Source: Nocardioides terrae (lineage in GTDB: Bacteria > Actinomycetota > Actinomycetes > Propionibacteriales > Nocardioidaceae). Taken from it: a stretch of 64,000 nucleotides of DNA. Below the pieces are notes generated by a model. It searched no databases, was not told where the DNA came from, and worked only from the letters and a program-made list of their open reading frames with translations. This document shows positions 1 to 9,087 of the stretch, in pieces. Where the stretch lies: NCBI RefSeq assembly GCF_900112345.1, contig NZ_FOLB01000001.1, positions 186,001 to 250,000 of the forward strand. Reading direction: 5' to 3'. The translations under genes and the position numbers were made by a program. Each line of letters begins with the position of its first letter. Within the stretch, counting starts at the first letter, position 1.

Positions 1-188
1 CTGGCCTCCGCGAGGGCGTCGGAGGCGCGCACCATGATCTTGGTCGGGATGCAGCCGTAGTAGGGGCACTCGCCCCCGACCAGGTGCGCCTCGACCGCCA
101 CCACCTCGAGTCCCGAGGACGCCGCCCGGCTGGCGAGCGCCTCGCCGCCGGGGCCGGTTCCGATCACGACCAGGTCAACCTCAGGCAT
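1..188 (-). CDS. FAD-dependent pyridine nucleotide-disulfide oxidoreductase, N-terminal part
   Basis: Only the first 62 codons are inside the window; the gene runs off the left edge. It starts with ATG at 188. The N-terminus carries a Rossmann FAD-binding motif of the GTGPGG type (residues about 9-14), followed near residue 40 by GGECPYYGCIPTK, in which the two cysteines form the redox-active disulfide of class I flavoprotein disulfide reductases (lipoamide dehydrogenase, mercuric reductase and relatives). The CPYYGC spacing differs from the classical CLNVGC of lipoamide dehydrogenase, so I call only the family. The kgd gene nearby would fit an E3 role, but that is inference. Confidence 0.85.
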   Translation of the reverse strand, partial: MPEVDLVVIGTGPGGEALASRAASSGLEVVAVEAHLVGGECPYYGCIPTKIMVRASDALAEA

Positions 189-213
189 GCGCTCGCCTTT
201 CGCTCGGGTCAGC

Positions 214-1158
214 TCACCAGGGGCTGATGCACTTCGAGATCACTGCGTCCTTCTTGGCATCCTCGCCCATCTCGTGGGCCTCTTGCACGAACGGCAGCAC
301 GACGCTCTGCCCGGCGATGTTCCCGATGTCGCCCTGGACCACGCAGTTGGTCACCTTGGCGGGGTCGATGTCGGCGAGCACGTGGCCGAGCTTGAAGAGC
401 TCGACGGGCGAGAGATCGGTGTGCAGGTCCCTCATCGCCGACAGGACGCCCTTGGCGATGAAGCCGGCCTTGTCGCGGTTGCGGCGCACCTTCCTCTGGA
501 TCGCCTTGACGACGACCTGCTGGTGGGCCGACCGGTCGAAGTCGCCGCGCAGCAGCGCGTGCCGGATGCGGGAGTAGGCCATCGCCTCGTAGCCGGTCAG
601 GTGGATGTGCCCCGGCTGGAACCCGTTCTTCTTCAGCGCCTCGTCGTCGAAGTAGAAGGGGTTGTCGATGTCGATGCCGCCCATCTGACCGACGAGGTCC
701 TGGAACTTCTCGAAGCGGGTGATGAAGACGTAGTCGGGCTGGATGCCGACGAGGTCGCCGACCACCTGGCCGAAGAGCTTCGGGCCGCCGAAGTAGAGCG
801 CCGCGTTGATCTTGTTCGAGCCGTGGCCGGGGATGTCCACCCAGGAGTCGCGCGGCACGCCGAGGATGGCTGCCGCCCCGGTCCTCGTGTTGATCCCGAC
901 CATCTGGATCGCGTCACCGCGGCTGTGCGTCATGTCCTCGCCCGGCCGCGCGTCCGAGCCGACGGCGAGCACCCAGACGACGTCGCGGCCGATGTCGACG
1001 CCCTTGGCGTGCTCGGTCGCGACCAGCACGGTGTCCGGCTCGTGCCTGACGTCGCCGGGCAGCGCCACCAGCGTCAGCCCGAGTACGCCGGCCAGCGCGA
1101 CCGTCGCCGCCGCCCGGCGCCTCAGCAGCCGACCCAGGGTGTTCGTCAGGGCGCTCAT
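214..1158 (-). CDS. LCP (LytR-CpsA-Psr) family cell-wall ligase
   Basis: A 314-residue protein with one N-terminal membrane anchor (about residues 17-35) and an extracellular LCP domain. Family hallmarks are visible: LAVGSDAR near residue 64, the conserved arginine motif PRDSW near residue 101, and RIRHALLRGDFDRSAHQQ near residues 197-214, which holds the arginines that bind the polyprenyl pyrophosphate substrate. LCP enzymes attach teichoic acid- or arabinogalactan-like polymers to peptidoglycan. The start ATG overlaps the stop of the upstream lipoprotein gene by four bases (ATGA), so the two are translationally coupled. The exact polymer cannot be told from sequence. Confidence 0.93.
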   Translation of the reverse strand: MSALTNTLGRLLRRRAAATVALAGVLGLTLVALPGDVRHEPDTVLVATEHAKGVDIGRDVVWVLAVGSDARPGEDMTHSRGDAIQMVGINTRTGAAAILGVPRDSWVDIPGHGSNKINAALYFGGPKLFGQVVGDLVGIQPDYVFITRFEKFQDLVGQMGGIDIDNPFYFDDEALKKNGFQPGHIHLTGYEAMAYSRIRHALLRGDFDRSAHQQVVVKAIQRKVRRNRDKAGFIAKGVLSAMRDLHTDLSPVELFKLGHVLADIDPAKVTNCVVQGDIGNIAGQSVVLPFVQEAHEMGEDAKKDAVISKCISPW

Positions 1159-1790
1159 GATCCGCTCTCCGGGGTCTCGGTGGGGCTGGCCGGCGCGGCC
1201 GGCGCGGCCGGCGTACGCGTGATGTCGAACGCGAAGACCTTCCAGCCGTCGCCGTCAGGGGTGAGGTCGAGGGTGCCGGTGACCTCCTGCGGGCCGGTCA
1301 GGGCTCCCTCGGTCTCGAAGGCCAGGTCGACGGTGGCGGTCACGCCGACCGGCTTCTGCTTCACGGCCAGGACGTCGAGCGACACCGAGCGGCTCGTCGC
1401 GTCGGCCTTGTCGAGCCGGTCCGAGATGGCCGCGTTGGTCATCAGGGCGAGGTCGCCCTGTGCCTTGACCGCCGCCCCGGGGGTGAAGGCCGCGAACGCC
1501 GCTGAGTAGTCCGACCGGGGGAAGTCGCCGAGGTAGGCGGCGTCGAGCCAGTCGTCGACGACGCTCCCGACCGCCTCGGCCAGTGCGTCGCGTCCTGCCG
1601 CGGGGAGCCTGCCCGTGACGGTCGCGACCTGTGCCCGGGCAGCGGTGGCGGCGTCGGCGCCGTCCGAGGCGCCGTCGCTGCGCGCCGACGCGTCCCCGGA
1701 GCGCTCGTCGTGGTCGCCGGTACTGCATCCCGCAAGCGTGATCCCGCTCACCAGAATGGCCGCCAGGACCCTCGTGGTCCGTCGTCTCAT
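1155..1790 (-). CDS. Putative lipoprotein, function unknown
   Basis: A 211-residue protein. The N-terminus is a lipoprotein signal: several arginines, a hydrophobic stretch, then LAGC with the lipidated cysteine near residue 21. A Ser/Asp/Ala-rich linker follows. The rest looks like a small alpha+beta fold of the type found in Mce-associated or NTF2-like secreted proteins (long amphipathic helix, then beta strands around residues 120-190), ending in a Pro/Ala/Thr-rich tail. I do not recognise a named family. It is the first gene of a two-gene unit with the LCP gene, suggesting an envelope role. I chose ATG 1790 because it gives a proper signal peptide; a longer reading frame upstream is antisense to kgd. 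Confidence 0.8.
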   Translation of the reverse strand: MRRRTTRVLAAILVSGITLAGCSTGDHDERSGDASARSDGASDGADAATAARAQVATVTGRLPAAGRDALAEAVGSVVDDWLDAAYLGDFPRSDYSAAFAAFTPGAAVKAQGDLALMTNAAISDRLDKADATSRSVSLDVLAVKQKPVGVTATVDLAFETEGALTGPQEVTGTLDLTPDGDGWKVFAFDITRTPAAPAAPASPTETPESGS

Positions 1791-1947
1791 GGCCCTTCGC
1801 TCTCCCGTTCGTGTGGTGTCCACGACACCATGCCGGAATGCGGACCCCGACGCCTGCATTTGGTGGCGTGTGGGTCTAGCCTTGACGACCGGAACTCGTT
1901 CCACCGCATCGACAGCGCGCTCATTTCCGGAAGAGGCGATCCAAGCC

Positions 1948-4900
1948 GTGCCGCAGCCTTCAGGCAACCCGTCCCCCAACTCCACCGAGGTCCCCGCCGA
2001 GTTCGGCGCGAACGAGTGGCTCGTTGAGGAGATGTACGACCAGTACAAGAAGGATCCAGGCAGCGTGGATCCGGTCTGGAAGAAGTTCTTCGAGGCAGGC
2101 AACGGAACCCCTGCGACGGCGGGCAACAAGAACGGCACCGCCAAGATCGCCGCCCCCGCGGCCCCGGCGGCCCCCGAGCAGTCGACGCCGGCGGCCAAGC
2201 CCGCGGCCAAGCCCGCGGCCGCCACGCCCGCGCCCGCACCGGTCGCGAAGCCGCGCCCCGACAACACCAAGGCCGCCGAGCCGGCCAAGGGCACCACCAA
2301 CCCGGTCCCCAAGGACGCGCCCGTCCCCGCGAAGGCGGAGGCCGCCGACCAGCCGACCTACACCGTGCTGCGCGGCGCCCCGATGCGCACCGCGCAGAAC
2401 ATGGACGTCTCCCTGACCGTCCCGACCGCCACGTCGGTGCGCAGCGTCCCGGTCAAGCTGCTCTGGGACAACCGCACCGTCATCAACAACCACCTCGCCC
2501 GGGCCCGCGGCGGCAAGGTCTCCTTCACCCACCTGATCGGCTACGCGCTGGTCCAGGCGGTCAAGGCGATGCCCGAGATGAACGTCGGCTACGACGTCAT
2601 CGACGGCAAGCCCAACCTGATCACGCCGGCTCACATCAACCTCGGCCTGGCGATCGACGTCCCCAAGCCCGACGGCTCGCGCCAGCTGCTCGTGCCCAGC
2701 ATCAAGGGTGCCGAGGCGATGGACTTCGCCGGCTTCTGGGCGGCCTACGAGGAGCTCGTCCGCAAGACGCGTGACAACAAGCTCACCGTCGCCGACTTCC
2801 AGGGCACCTCGGTCAGCCTCACCAACCCCGGCGGCATCGGCACCGTCCACTCGGTGCCGCGCCTGATGAAGGGGCAGGGCGCCATCATCGGCGTCGGCGC
2901 GATGGAGTACCCCGCCGAGTGGCAGGGCGCCAGCGCCGACGCGATCGCCAAGACCGGCATCAGCAAGGTCATGACCCTCACGTCGACGTACGACCATCGC
3001 GTCATCCAGGGCGCGCAGTCGGGCGAGTTCCTCAAGGTGATGCACGAGCTGCTGCTCGGCAAGAACGGCTTCTACGACGACATCTTCCGCTCGCTGCGGA
3101 TCCCCTACACTCCGATCCGCTGGAACGTCGACGTCGCCACCAGCCACGACGACCAGATCAGCAAGCAGGCCCGGGTCCTCGAGCTGATCCACGCCTTCCG
3201 GGTGCGCGGCCACATGATGGCCGACACCGACCCGCTGGAGTACAAGCAGCGCAGCCACCCCGACCTCGAGGTCGAGAACCACGGGCTGACCCTGTGGGAC
3301 CTCGAGCGGGAGTTCCCGACCGGCTCCTTCGGTCGCCACGACCGGCCGTTCATGAAGCTGCGCGACATCCTCGGCATCCTCCGCGACTCCTACGTGCGGA
3401 CCACGGGCATCGAGTACATGCACATCCAGGACCCCGAGCAGCGGCGCTGGATCCAGGAGCGAGTGGAGCGCCCGCACGAGAAGACCCCGCGCGAGGAGCA
3501 GCTGCGCATCCTGCTCAAGCTCAACGAGGCCGAGGCCTTCGAGACGTTCCTGCAGACGAAGTTCGTCGGGCAGAAGCGCTTCTCCCTCGAGGGCGGCGAG
3601 ACCGCGATCCCGGTCATCGACGAGATCTGCGAGGCGGCCGCCGAGGCCGGTCTGGACGAGGTCGTGATGGGCATGGCCCACCGTGGCCGGCTCAACGTGC
3701 TCGCCAACATCGTGGGCAAGTCCTACAACCAGATCTTCCGCGAGTTCGAGGGCAACATCGACCCGCGCACCGTCCAGGGCTCCGGCGACGTGAAGTACCA
3801 CCTCGGCGCCGAGGGCGAGTTCGTGGCCGGCTCCGGCGACACCATCAACGTGTCGGTCGCGGCGAACCCGTCCCACCTCGAGACCGTCGACCCGATCCTG
3901 GAGGGCATCGCGCGCGCCAAGCAGGACGTGCTCAACCAGGGCGAGGCCTTCCCGGTCCTCCCGCTCCTGGTCCACGGCGACGCGGCGTTCGCGGGTCAGG
4001 GCGTGGTCGCGGAGACGCTCAACCTCTCCCAGCTGCGCGGCTACCGCACCGGCGGCACCGTGCACGTCGTGATCAACAACCAGGTCGGCTTCACCACCTC
4101 CCCCGGCTCGTCGCGCTCCTCGCTCTACTGCACCGACGTGGCCCGGATGGTCCAGGCGCCGATCTTCCACGTCAACGGCGACGACCCCGAGGCATGCGTC
4201 CGGGTCGCCCGGCTGGCGTTCGAGTACCGCCAGGCGTTCCACAAGGACGTCGTCATCGACCTGGTCTGCTACCGCCGTCGCGGCCACAACGAGGGCGACG
4301 ACCCGTCGTTCACCCAGCCGCTCATGTACGACCTCATCGAGCAGAAGCGGTCGGTCCGCAAGCTCTACACCGAGTCCCTCATCGGTCGTGGCGACATCAC
4401 GATCGAGGAGGCCGAGGAGGTCCTGCGCGACTACCAGAACCAGCTGGAGCGCGTGTTCACCGAGGTCCGCGAGGCCGACAAGAAGCCCGAGGCGTGGACC
4501 ACCGTCCCGGACTACCCCGAGAAGCCCGCCGGCGAGACCCAGACAGCCGTCTCCCCCGAGGTCCTCAAGCGGATCGCCGACGCCTACGTCACCCCGCCGC
4601 AGGGCTTCACCGTCCACCCGAAGGTGATGCCCCAGCTCCAGCGCCGCGCGACCTCGATCACCGAGGGCGGCATCGACTGGGGCACCGGTGAGCTGCTCGC
4701 CTTCGGCTCCCTGCTGATGGAGGGCCGCCCGGTCCGCCTCGCCGGCCAGGACTCGCGCCGCGGCACGTTCGCCTCGCGGTTCGCGACGATCATCGACCGG
4801 CACAACGCCGACGAGTGGACGCCGCTGGCCAACCTCACCGAGGACCAGGCGAAGTTCTACGTCTACGACTCACTGCTCTCGGAGTACGCCGCGCTCGGGT

Positions 4901-5691
4901 TCGAGTACGGCTACTCGGTCGCCCGCCCGGACGCGCTGGTCCTGTGGGAGGCGCAGTTCGGTGACTTCGTCAACGGCGCCCAGACGGTCATCGACGAGTA
5001 CATCTCCTCGGGCAAGACCAAGTGGGGCCAGGACTCCGGCGTCGTGCTGCTGCTGCCGCACGGCTACGAGGGCCAGGGCGCCGACCACTCCTCGGCGCGC
5101 ATCGAGCGGTTCCTGACCCTCGCCGCCGACGACGCCTTCGTGGTCGCCCAGCCGTCGACGCCCGCGTCGCACTTCCACCTGCTGCGGCGGCACGCGCTCG
5201 GTGAGTTCCACCGGCCGCTGATCGTGCTCACCCCGAAGTCGATGCTGCGTCGCAAGGAGGCCGCCTCGCGGCCGGAGGACTTCACGACCGGCTCCTTCCA
5301 GACCGTCGTGGGCGACGCCACCGCCGACCCCGCCCAGGTCGAGACGCTCCTGCTGTGCTCGGGGCGCATCACCTGGGACCTCATGGTCGACCGCGGCAAG
5401 CGGGAGAACGGCGGCAAGTTCGCCATCGCGCGCGTCGAGCAGCTCTACCCGTGGCCGGTCGAGGAGCTCAAGGCCGAGCTGGCCAAGTACCCGAACCTCA
5501 AGCAGGTGCGCTGGGTCCAGGACGAGCCGTTCAACCAGGGTCCGTGGCCGTCGTACGCGCTCAACGTGGTGCCGCAGCTCGGCATCGCCGTCGAGCCGAT
5601 CACCCGCCAGGCGTCCAGCACGACGGCCGTCGGCACGGTGAAGCGCCACCTGGCCGAGCAGTCGGTGCTGCTCGACCGGGCGTTCGCCTGA
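1948..5691 (+). CDS. kgd: Multifunctional 2-oxoglutarate decarboxylase/dehydrogenase E1 with E2 succinyltransferase domain
   Basis: A 1247-residue fused enzyme of the TCA cycle, the actinobacterial Kgd/OdhA architecture. Order: a short E1 N-terminal segment ([15 protein letters not shown], residues 15-50); an Ala/Pro/Lys linker to about residue 130; an E2 acyltransferase domain without lipoyl domain (about 140-380, active-site region [16 protein letters not shown] near 347); then the full thiamine-diphosphate E1 ([16 protein letters not shown] near 415, [11 protein letters not shown] near 575, [10 protein letters not shown] near 678). Length matches mycobacterial Kgd (about 1230). The GTG start at 1948 follows GGAAGAGG and gives the typical N-terminus; the longer frame upstream is not typical. 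It is divergent from the lipoprotein gene. GarA/FHA-type regulation is known for the family but not shown here. Confidence 0.96.
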   Translation: MPQPSGNPSPNSTEVPAEFGANEWLVEEMYDQYKKDPGSVDPVWKKFFEAGNGTPATAGNKNGTAKIAAPAAPAAPEQSTPAAKPAAKPAAATPAPAPVAKPRPDNTKAAEPAKGTTNPVPKDAPVPAKAEAADQPTYTVLRGAPMRTAQNMDVSLTVPTATSVRSVPVKLLWDNRTVINNHLARARGGKVSFTHLIGYALVQAVKAMPEMNVGYDVIDGKPNLITPAHINLGLAIDVPKPDGSRQLLVPSIKGAEAMDFAGFWAAYEELVRKTRDNKLTVADFQGTSVSLTNPGGIGTVHSVPRLMKGQGAIIGVGAMEYPAEWQGASADAIAKTGISKVMTLTSTYDHRVIQGAQSGEFLKVMHELLLGKNGFYDDIFRSLRIPYTPIRWNVDVATSHDDQISKQARVLELIHAFRVRGHMMADTDPLEYKQRSHPDLEVENHGLTLWDLEREFPTGSFGRHDRPFMKLRDILGILRDSYVRTTGIEYMHIQDPEQRRWIQERVERPHEKTPREEQLRILLKLNEAEAFETFLQTKFVGQKRFSLEGGETAIPVIDEICEAAAEAGLDEVVMGMAHRGRLNVLANIVGKSYNQIFREFEGNIDPRTVQGSGDVKYHLGAEGEFVAGSGDTINVSVAANPSHLETVDPILEGIARAKQDVLNQGEAFPVLPLLVHGDAAFAGQGVVAETLNLSQLRGYRTGGTVHVVINNQVGFTTSPGSSRSSLYCTDVARMVQAPIFHVNGDDPEACVRVARLAFEYRQAFHKDVVIDLVCYRRRGHNEGDDPSFTQPLMYDLIEQKRSVRKLYTESLIGRGDITIEEAEEVLRDYQNQLERVFTEVREADKKPEAWTTVPDYPEKPAGETQTAVSPEVLKRIADAYVTPPQGFTVHPKVMPQLQRRATSITEGGIDWGTGELLAFGSLLMEGRPVRLAGQDSRRGTFASRFATIIDRHNADEWTPLANLTEDQAKFYVYDSLLSEYAALGFEYGYSVARPDALVLWEAQFGDFVNGAQTVIDEYISSGKTKWGQDSGVVLLLPHGYEGQGADHSSARIERFLTLAADDAFVVAQPSTPASHFHLLRRHALGEFHRPLIVLTPKSMLRRKEAASRPEDFTTGSFQTVVGDATADPAQVETLLLCSGRITWDLMVDRGKRENGGKFAIARVEQLYPWPVEELKAELAKYPNLKQVRWVQDEPFNQGPWPSYALNVVPQLGIAVEPITRQASSTTAVGTVKRHLAEQSVLLDRAFA

Positions 5692-5719
5692 GCTCTGCTG
5701 CCAGGCCCGGGCTCGGGCT

Positions 5720-6523
5720 CTAGAACGGGACCTCCGCGAGGAGGAGCCCGCCGCCCGAGCCCCGGCCGGAGACGACGCGGCAGAAGTCGACCGCGTCCAT
5801 CTCGATGACCTGCCCACCCTCTCCGGCTGTCCAGTCGCCGCCCGCGGCCCCGGTCAGCCGGAGACGGTAGGGGCGGCCGTGCCGCTCGGCCCACTCCCCC
5901 ACCACGTCGCCGACGATCGTGCCGTCGTGGTCGGCGGTGAGGACCGGCGACCGTCCGGTCGCGCGGGCGATGTCCATCCGGTGCATCCACGGGTCGCGGG
6001 TGAGGATCGTGTCGACCAGGAAGGCCAGCGTCCAGGTCTCCTCACGGTCGGCGACGAGCTGCTTCTGCGGGATCGCCCGGCGCCGCAGGAGGGACGGCAC
6101 GCGTCGCCGGGCGCGCGCGCCACGAGGACCGATCGACCGCATCTCGGCCAGGACGCGCTGCGGCGTCCAGCCGGCCCGCTCACGCACCTGGAGCGCGGTG
6201 AGCGCGTCCAGGAACGGTACGCCGGCCGCGGCCGCCTCGGCGGCGGCGACCCTCTGCTGGCGCAGCTGCTCGCGGATCCCGGCGGCCATCGCCGCCATCC
6301 CGACGGTGTGGCACGCGACCTGGCGCACGTCCCAGTCGGGGCAGTCGGTCGGCTTCGCCCAGTCCTCGGGCGCGAGCTCGGCCAGCGCGTCGGCGAACCT
6401 GTCGTACTCGGCCGCGGCCAGCCGGGCCGACGTCCGCCTGTCCAGGCGCGGGCGTCGTGGCGTCTCACGGACCTGCTGACCGGACTGGGGCTTGGCGGTG
6501 TTCATGCTCTTCTCGGTGCTCAT
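5720..6523 (-). CDS. Maleylpyruvate isomerase-family mycothiol-dependent enzyme
   Basis: About 267 residues. The N-terminal part (AEYDRFADALAELAPEDWAKPTDCPDWDVRQVACHTVG) is the DinB-like mycothiol-dependent maleylpyruvate isomerase fold: the pattern of a W followed by T-x-C-x-D-W and a metal-ligand histidine is typical. The middle has further ligands (about residues 185-200, DPWMHRMDIARATGR) and the C-terminus is an SCP2-like segment. The substrate is unknown; the family covers thiol-transfer and detoxification enzymes. The ATG at 6523 overlaps the TetR stop codon by ATGA, and the two genes form one transcription unit, so the regulator probably controls this enzyme. An alternative ATG at 6505 would skip the repeat-encoded STEK residues. 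Confidence 0.85.
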   Translation of the reverse strand: MSTEKSMNTAKPQSGQQVRETPRRPRLDRRTSARLAAAEYDRFADALAELAPEDWAKPTDCPDWDVRQVACHTVGMAAMAAGIREQLRQQRVAAAEAAAAGVPFLDALTALQVRERAGWTPQRVLAEMRSIGPRGARARRRVPSLLRRRAIPQKQLVADREETWTLAFLVDTILTRDPWMHRMDIARATGRSPVLTADHDGTIVGDVVGEWAERHGRPYRLRLTGAAGGDWTAGEGGQVIEMDAVDFCRVVSGRGSGGGLLLAEVPF

Positions 6524-6552
6524 CTCGGTGCTCTTCTCGGTGCTCTTCTCGC
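6505..6552. repeat. Four 12-bp tandem repeats across the TetR/mycothiol-enzyme junction
   Basis: Four consecutive 12-base units of the form TGCTCTTCTCGG. The second unit differs by one base (A for T) and that base creates both the TCA that reads as the TetR stop and the CAT that reads as the start of the downstream gene on the minus strand. In the downstream frame the repeat encodes STEK units. Confidence 0.9.
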
Positions 6553-7176
6553 GGTGCGCGACTCCCGAGCGGCCGACGCGGAGGGAGGAAGGCCGACGGC
6601 GTCGGCCCACATGTCGACGGCGCGGACGAGCAGCCGTGAGAAACGGTCCCCGCCCGGGTCGTTCGCGTGCTGCTGGTCGGCGAGCCCGCCGATCAGCGCC
6701 AGCCAGATGTCGAAGTCGGCGCGATCCTCCAGGCCGAGCTGTCCGAAGACGGCCACGCCCCGCTCCAGGATGCGCACGGCAGGGGCGTAGGACTCCGCGC
6801 TCGGCTCGAAACCCGGGACGGTGCGCTGGTTCATCAGCTGGTAGCGCGCCAGGTCGGCCACCGCGAAGTCGAAGAATGTCCGCGACACCTGCTGGACCGC
6901 GGCACGCGCCTCGTTCGCCAGCTCGGCGAGGTCGCGCTCTGCGACCTGCTCGTACGTCGACCAGGCCTGAGCGAACATCGCATCGTAGATCGCGTTCTTC
7001 GAAGCGAAGTGCGTGTAGAGCGACGGCGCCTGCATCCCGACCCGGCGCGCGATGTCGCGGAGCGTGATCCCCGCCAGGCCGACCTCGCGAGCGAGCGCCC
7101 AGGCCGCATCGAGGATCTCACGCCGAGTCGCCTCACGACGTTCGGAGACCCTATCCCGATTCGCTTCGCCTAACAT
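6520..7176 (-). CDS. TetR/AcrR family transcriptional regulator
   Basis: A 218-residue repressor. The N-terminal helix-turn-helix is clear: RREILDAAWALAREVGLAGITLRDIARRVG followed by PSLYTHFASKNAIYDAMF (residues about 18-70), the TetR signature. The C-terminal ligand-binding domain resembles the TetR C-terminal family common in actinobacteria. The tail (ARRAPRRAPR) is encoded by a 12-bp repeat in another frame from the one used by the next gene. The ATG at 7176 has no recognisable ribosome binding site and lies inside a 15-bp palindrome, suggesting a leaderless, autoregulated transcript. It is upstream of and overlaps the mycothiol-enzyme gene, and is divergent from the DUF6104 gene. Confidence 0.93.
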   Translation of the reverse strand: MLGEANRDRVSERREATRREILDAAWALAREVGLAGITLRDIARRVGMQAPSLYTHFASKNAIYDAMFAQAWSTYEQVAERDLAELANEARAAVQQVSRTFFDFAVADLARYQLMNQRTVPGFEPSAESYAPAVRILERGVAVFGQLGLEDRADFDIWLALIGGLADQQHANDPGGDRFSRLLVRAVDMWADAVGLPPSASAARESRTARRAPRRAPR

Positions 7177-7183
7177 GATTAGG
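7169..7183. promoter_or_regulatory. Putative TetR operator overlapping the regulator's start codon
   Basis: CCTAA-CATGA-TTAGG is an imperfect 15-bp palindrome (perfect 5-bp arms, near-symmetric centre) and is AT-rich compared with its surroundings. It contains the start codon of the divergent TetR gene and lies 52 bases before the small DUF6104 gene. The size and symmetry fit a TetR-family operator. Binding is inferred, not shown. Confidence 0.5.
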
Positions 7184-7234
7184 AGAATGCGCCCGTCGTG
7201 CGGCGTCCGTCAAGCGCTTTGCGAGAATGTCGGC

Positions 7235-7411
7235 ATGTACTTCACCGATCGCGGCATCGAGGAGCTGGAGAGGCGGCGCGGTGACGACGAGGTCACCCTC
7301 GCCTGGCTGGCCGAGCAGCTGCAGGCGTTCGTCGACGTCAACCCCGAGTTCGAGACGGCCGTCGAGCGGTTCGCCACCTGGCTGGCCCGGCTCGACGACC
7401 CCGAGGACTGA
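7235..7411 (+). CDS. Small DUF6104-family protein
   Basis: A 58-residue acidic protein beginning MYFTDRGIEELERRRGDDEV and continuing with a second amphipathic helix ending in LARLDDPED. I recognise the pattern as the short actinobacterial family DUF6104, whose function is unknown. No membrane segment, cysteine pair or signal peptide is visible; the protein looks fully helical and cytosolic. A longer frame upstream is not supported by the family length. It is divergent from the TetR gene and convergent with the SDR gene nine bases downstream. Confidence 0.8.
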   Translation: MYFTDRGIEELERRRGDDEVTLAWLAEQLQAFVDVNPEFETAVERFATWLARLDDPED

Positions 7412-7420
7412 TATGCCCGC

Positions 7421-8080
7421 TCAGCGCGGGGTGACCGACACCTCCGGCACAGTGGCGTCGGGCGGCAGGTCGAGCACCGAGACGATGGTGTCGACGACGG
7501 TCGCCGCCCGGACCCAGTCCGAGGCGTCGTACGCCTTGCCCTCCTGACGGTGCACCTTCTCCTGCATGGGGGTGGCGCTGCGCCCCGGGAAGACGCTGGT
7601 GACCCGGACGCCGTGCGCCCGCTCCTCGGCGCGCACGGCGTCGGCCAGCGCGCGCAGGCCGAACTTCGAGGCGGCGTACGCCGCCCAGCCGGGGTTCGCC
7701 CGCAGGCCGGCTCCCGAGTTCACCATCACGAGGGTCCCCCGAGCGGCGCGCAGCGCGGGCAGCGCCACCCGCGTGAGCAGCGCCGGCCCGACGAGGTTGA
7801 CCGCGACCTGGGCGGTCCAGGCCGCCGCGTCGAGCTCGGAGACGCTGCCGAGCTCGACGACTCCGGCCGCGTGGACCACCGAGTCGAGCCGATCCGGCAG
7901 GGCGAGCGCCTCGATCGCCGCGGGGTCGCCGAGGTCGGCGACGAGGACGGTCGCGTCGGGGAAGTCGGCGGCTCTGGCCGGGTCGCGCACCAGGAGCACC
8001 AGCTCGTCGCCGCGGTCGCGCAGGCGCAGCGCCAGCTCGCGGCCGATCCCGGAACCGGCACCGGTGACCAGGTGCCTCAT
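7421..8080 (-). CDS. Short-chain dehydrogenase/reductase (SDR)
   Basis: A 219-residue classical SDR. The NAD(P)-binding motif VTGAGSGIGREL is at residues 5-16, the structural HAAGV motif near 69-73, the catalytic serine in VMVNSGAGL near 119, and the catalytic YAASK near 135-139. The protein is slightly short at the C-terminus, so substrate is not predictable. Its stop is close to the DUF6104 stop (convergent). It sits 29 bases downstream of the medium-chain dehydrogenase gene on the same strand and could be cotranscribed with it. Confidence 0.92.
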   Translation of the reverse strand: MRHLVTGAGSGIGRELALRLRDRGDELVLLVRDPARAADFPDATVLVADLGDPAAIEALALPDRLDSVVHAAGVVELGSVSELDAAAWTAQVAVNLVGPALLTRVALPALRAARGTLVMVNSGAGLRANPGWAAYAASKFGLRALADAVRAEERAHGVRVTSVFPGRSATPMQEKVHRQEGKAYDASDWVRAATVVDTIVSVLDLPPDATVPEVSVTPR

Positions 8081-8109
8081 CGGGCCCTCACCTGGCCCTC
8101 ACCTGGTCC

Positions 8110-9078
8110 TCATCGGGTCAGCACGACCTTGCCGAAGAGGTCGCCCTTCGCCATCGCCTCGAACCCGTCGCGGGCGTCGGTCATCGGGATCACCCGGTCG
8201 ATCAGCGGCCGGGTGCCGGTGGCGTCGAGCATCTGCACCAGCGAGCCGAGCTCGGCCTTGGTGCCCATCGTCGACCCGATCACCCGGAGCTGGAGGAAGA
8301 AGATGTTGGTCAGCAGCGCGTCGTCGAGGTCCGGGCCGGACGTCGTGCCCGAGATGACGATGGCGCCGCCGGGACGCAGGGACCGCACCGAGTGCGCCCA
8401 GGTGGCCCGACCGACGGTCTCCATCACCGCGTCGACCTTCACAGGGAGCCGCGTGCCGCTCTCGAACACCTCGTGGGCGCCGATCTCGAGGGCCCGCCTG
8501 CGCTTGTCCTCGTCCCGGCTGGTGGCGTAGACGCGAAGCCCGCCGGCCCTGGCCAGCGTGATGAGCGCGGTGGCCACGCCGCCGCCGGACCCCTGGACGA
8601 GCACGCTGTCCCCGGCCTTGAGATTCCCCTGCGTGAAGAGCATGCGGTAGGCCGTGAGCCAGGCCGTCGGCAGGCACGCGGCCTCCTCGAAGGAGAGGCC
8701 CTCGGGCTTCGGCACCAGGTTGCGCCGCGGCACGACCACCGTGTCCGCGAAGGTGCCCTGGTGGCGCTCCGAGAGCAGGGACCGCTTCGGGTCGGTGGTC
8801 TCGTCGCCGACCCAGTCCGGGGAGCTGATGACGGAGTGGACGACCACCTCGTTGCCGTCCTCGTCCACGCCGGCGGCGTCGCAGCCGAGGATCATCGGCA
8901 GCGCCTCGTCCTTGAGGCCCTGGCCCTTGAGCGACCAGAGGTCGTGGTGGTTGAGGCTCGCGGCCCTGACCGTGACCGTCGCCCAGCCCTCGGGCGCGAC
9001 CGGGTCGGGCCGCTCCCCCACGACCAGGCCGCTCAGCGGGTCGTCACGGGAGATCGACTGTGCGTAGACGGCGAACAT
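8110..9078 (-). CDS. Zinc-binding dehydrogenase / quinone oxidoreductase-like MDR protein
   Basis: A 322-residue medium-chain dehydrogenase/reductase. The N-terminal GroES-like domain contains SLNHHDLWSLKGQG and a GCDAAG motif; the nucleotide-binding domain has VLVQGSGGGVATALITLARAGG (about residues 160-180). The structural-zinc cysteine cluster of alcohol dehydrogenases is absent, as in the quinone oxidoreductase branch. It probably reduces a carbonyl or enoyl substrate with NADPH. It follows the malic enzyme gene by nine bases on the same strand, so the two may share a transcript. Confidence 0.9.
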   Translation of the reverse strand: MFAVYAQSISRDDPLSGLVVGERPDPVAPEGWATVTVRAASLNHHDLWSLKGQGLKDEALPMILGCDAAGVDEDGNEVVVHSVISSPDWVGDETTDPKRSLLSERHQGTFADTVVVPRRNLVPKPEGLSFEEAACLPTAWLTAYRMLFTQGNLKAGDSVLVQGSGGGVATALITLARAGGLRVYATSRDEDKRRRALEIGAHEVFESGTRLPVKVDAVMETVGRATWAHSVRSLRPGGAIVISGTTSGPDLDDALLTNIFFLQLRVIGSTMGTKAELGSLVQMLDATGTRPLIDRVIPMTDARDGFEAMAKGDLFGKVVLTR

Positions 9079-9087
9079 GGATCCAAC

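Noticed and set aside
1960..4803. A 947-codon open frame on the minus strand
   Set aside because: It is antisense to kgd; its composition (Val/Asp/Arg/Leu-rich, no motif) is what a high-GC gene yields in its shadow frame.
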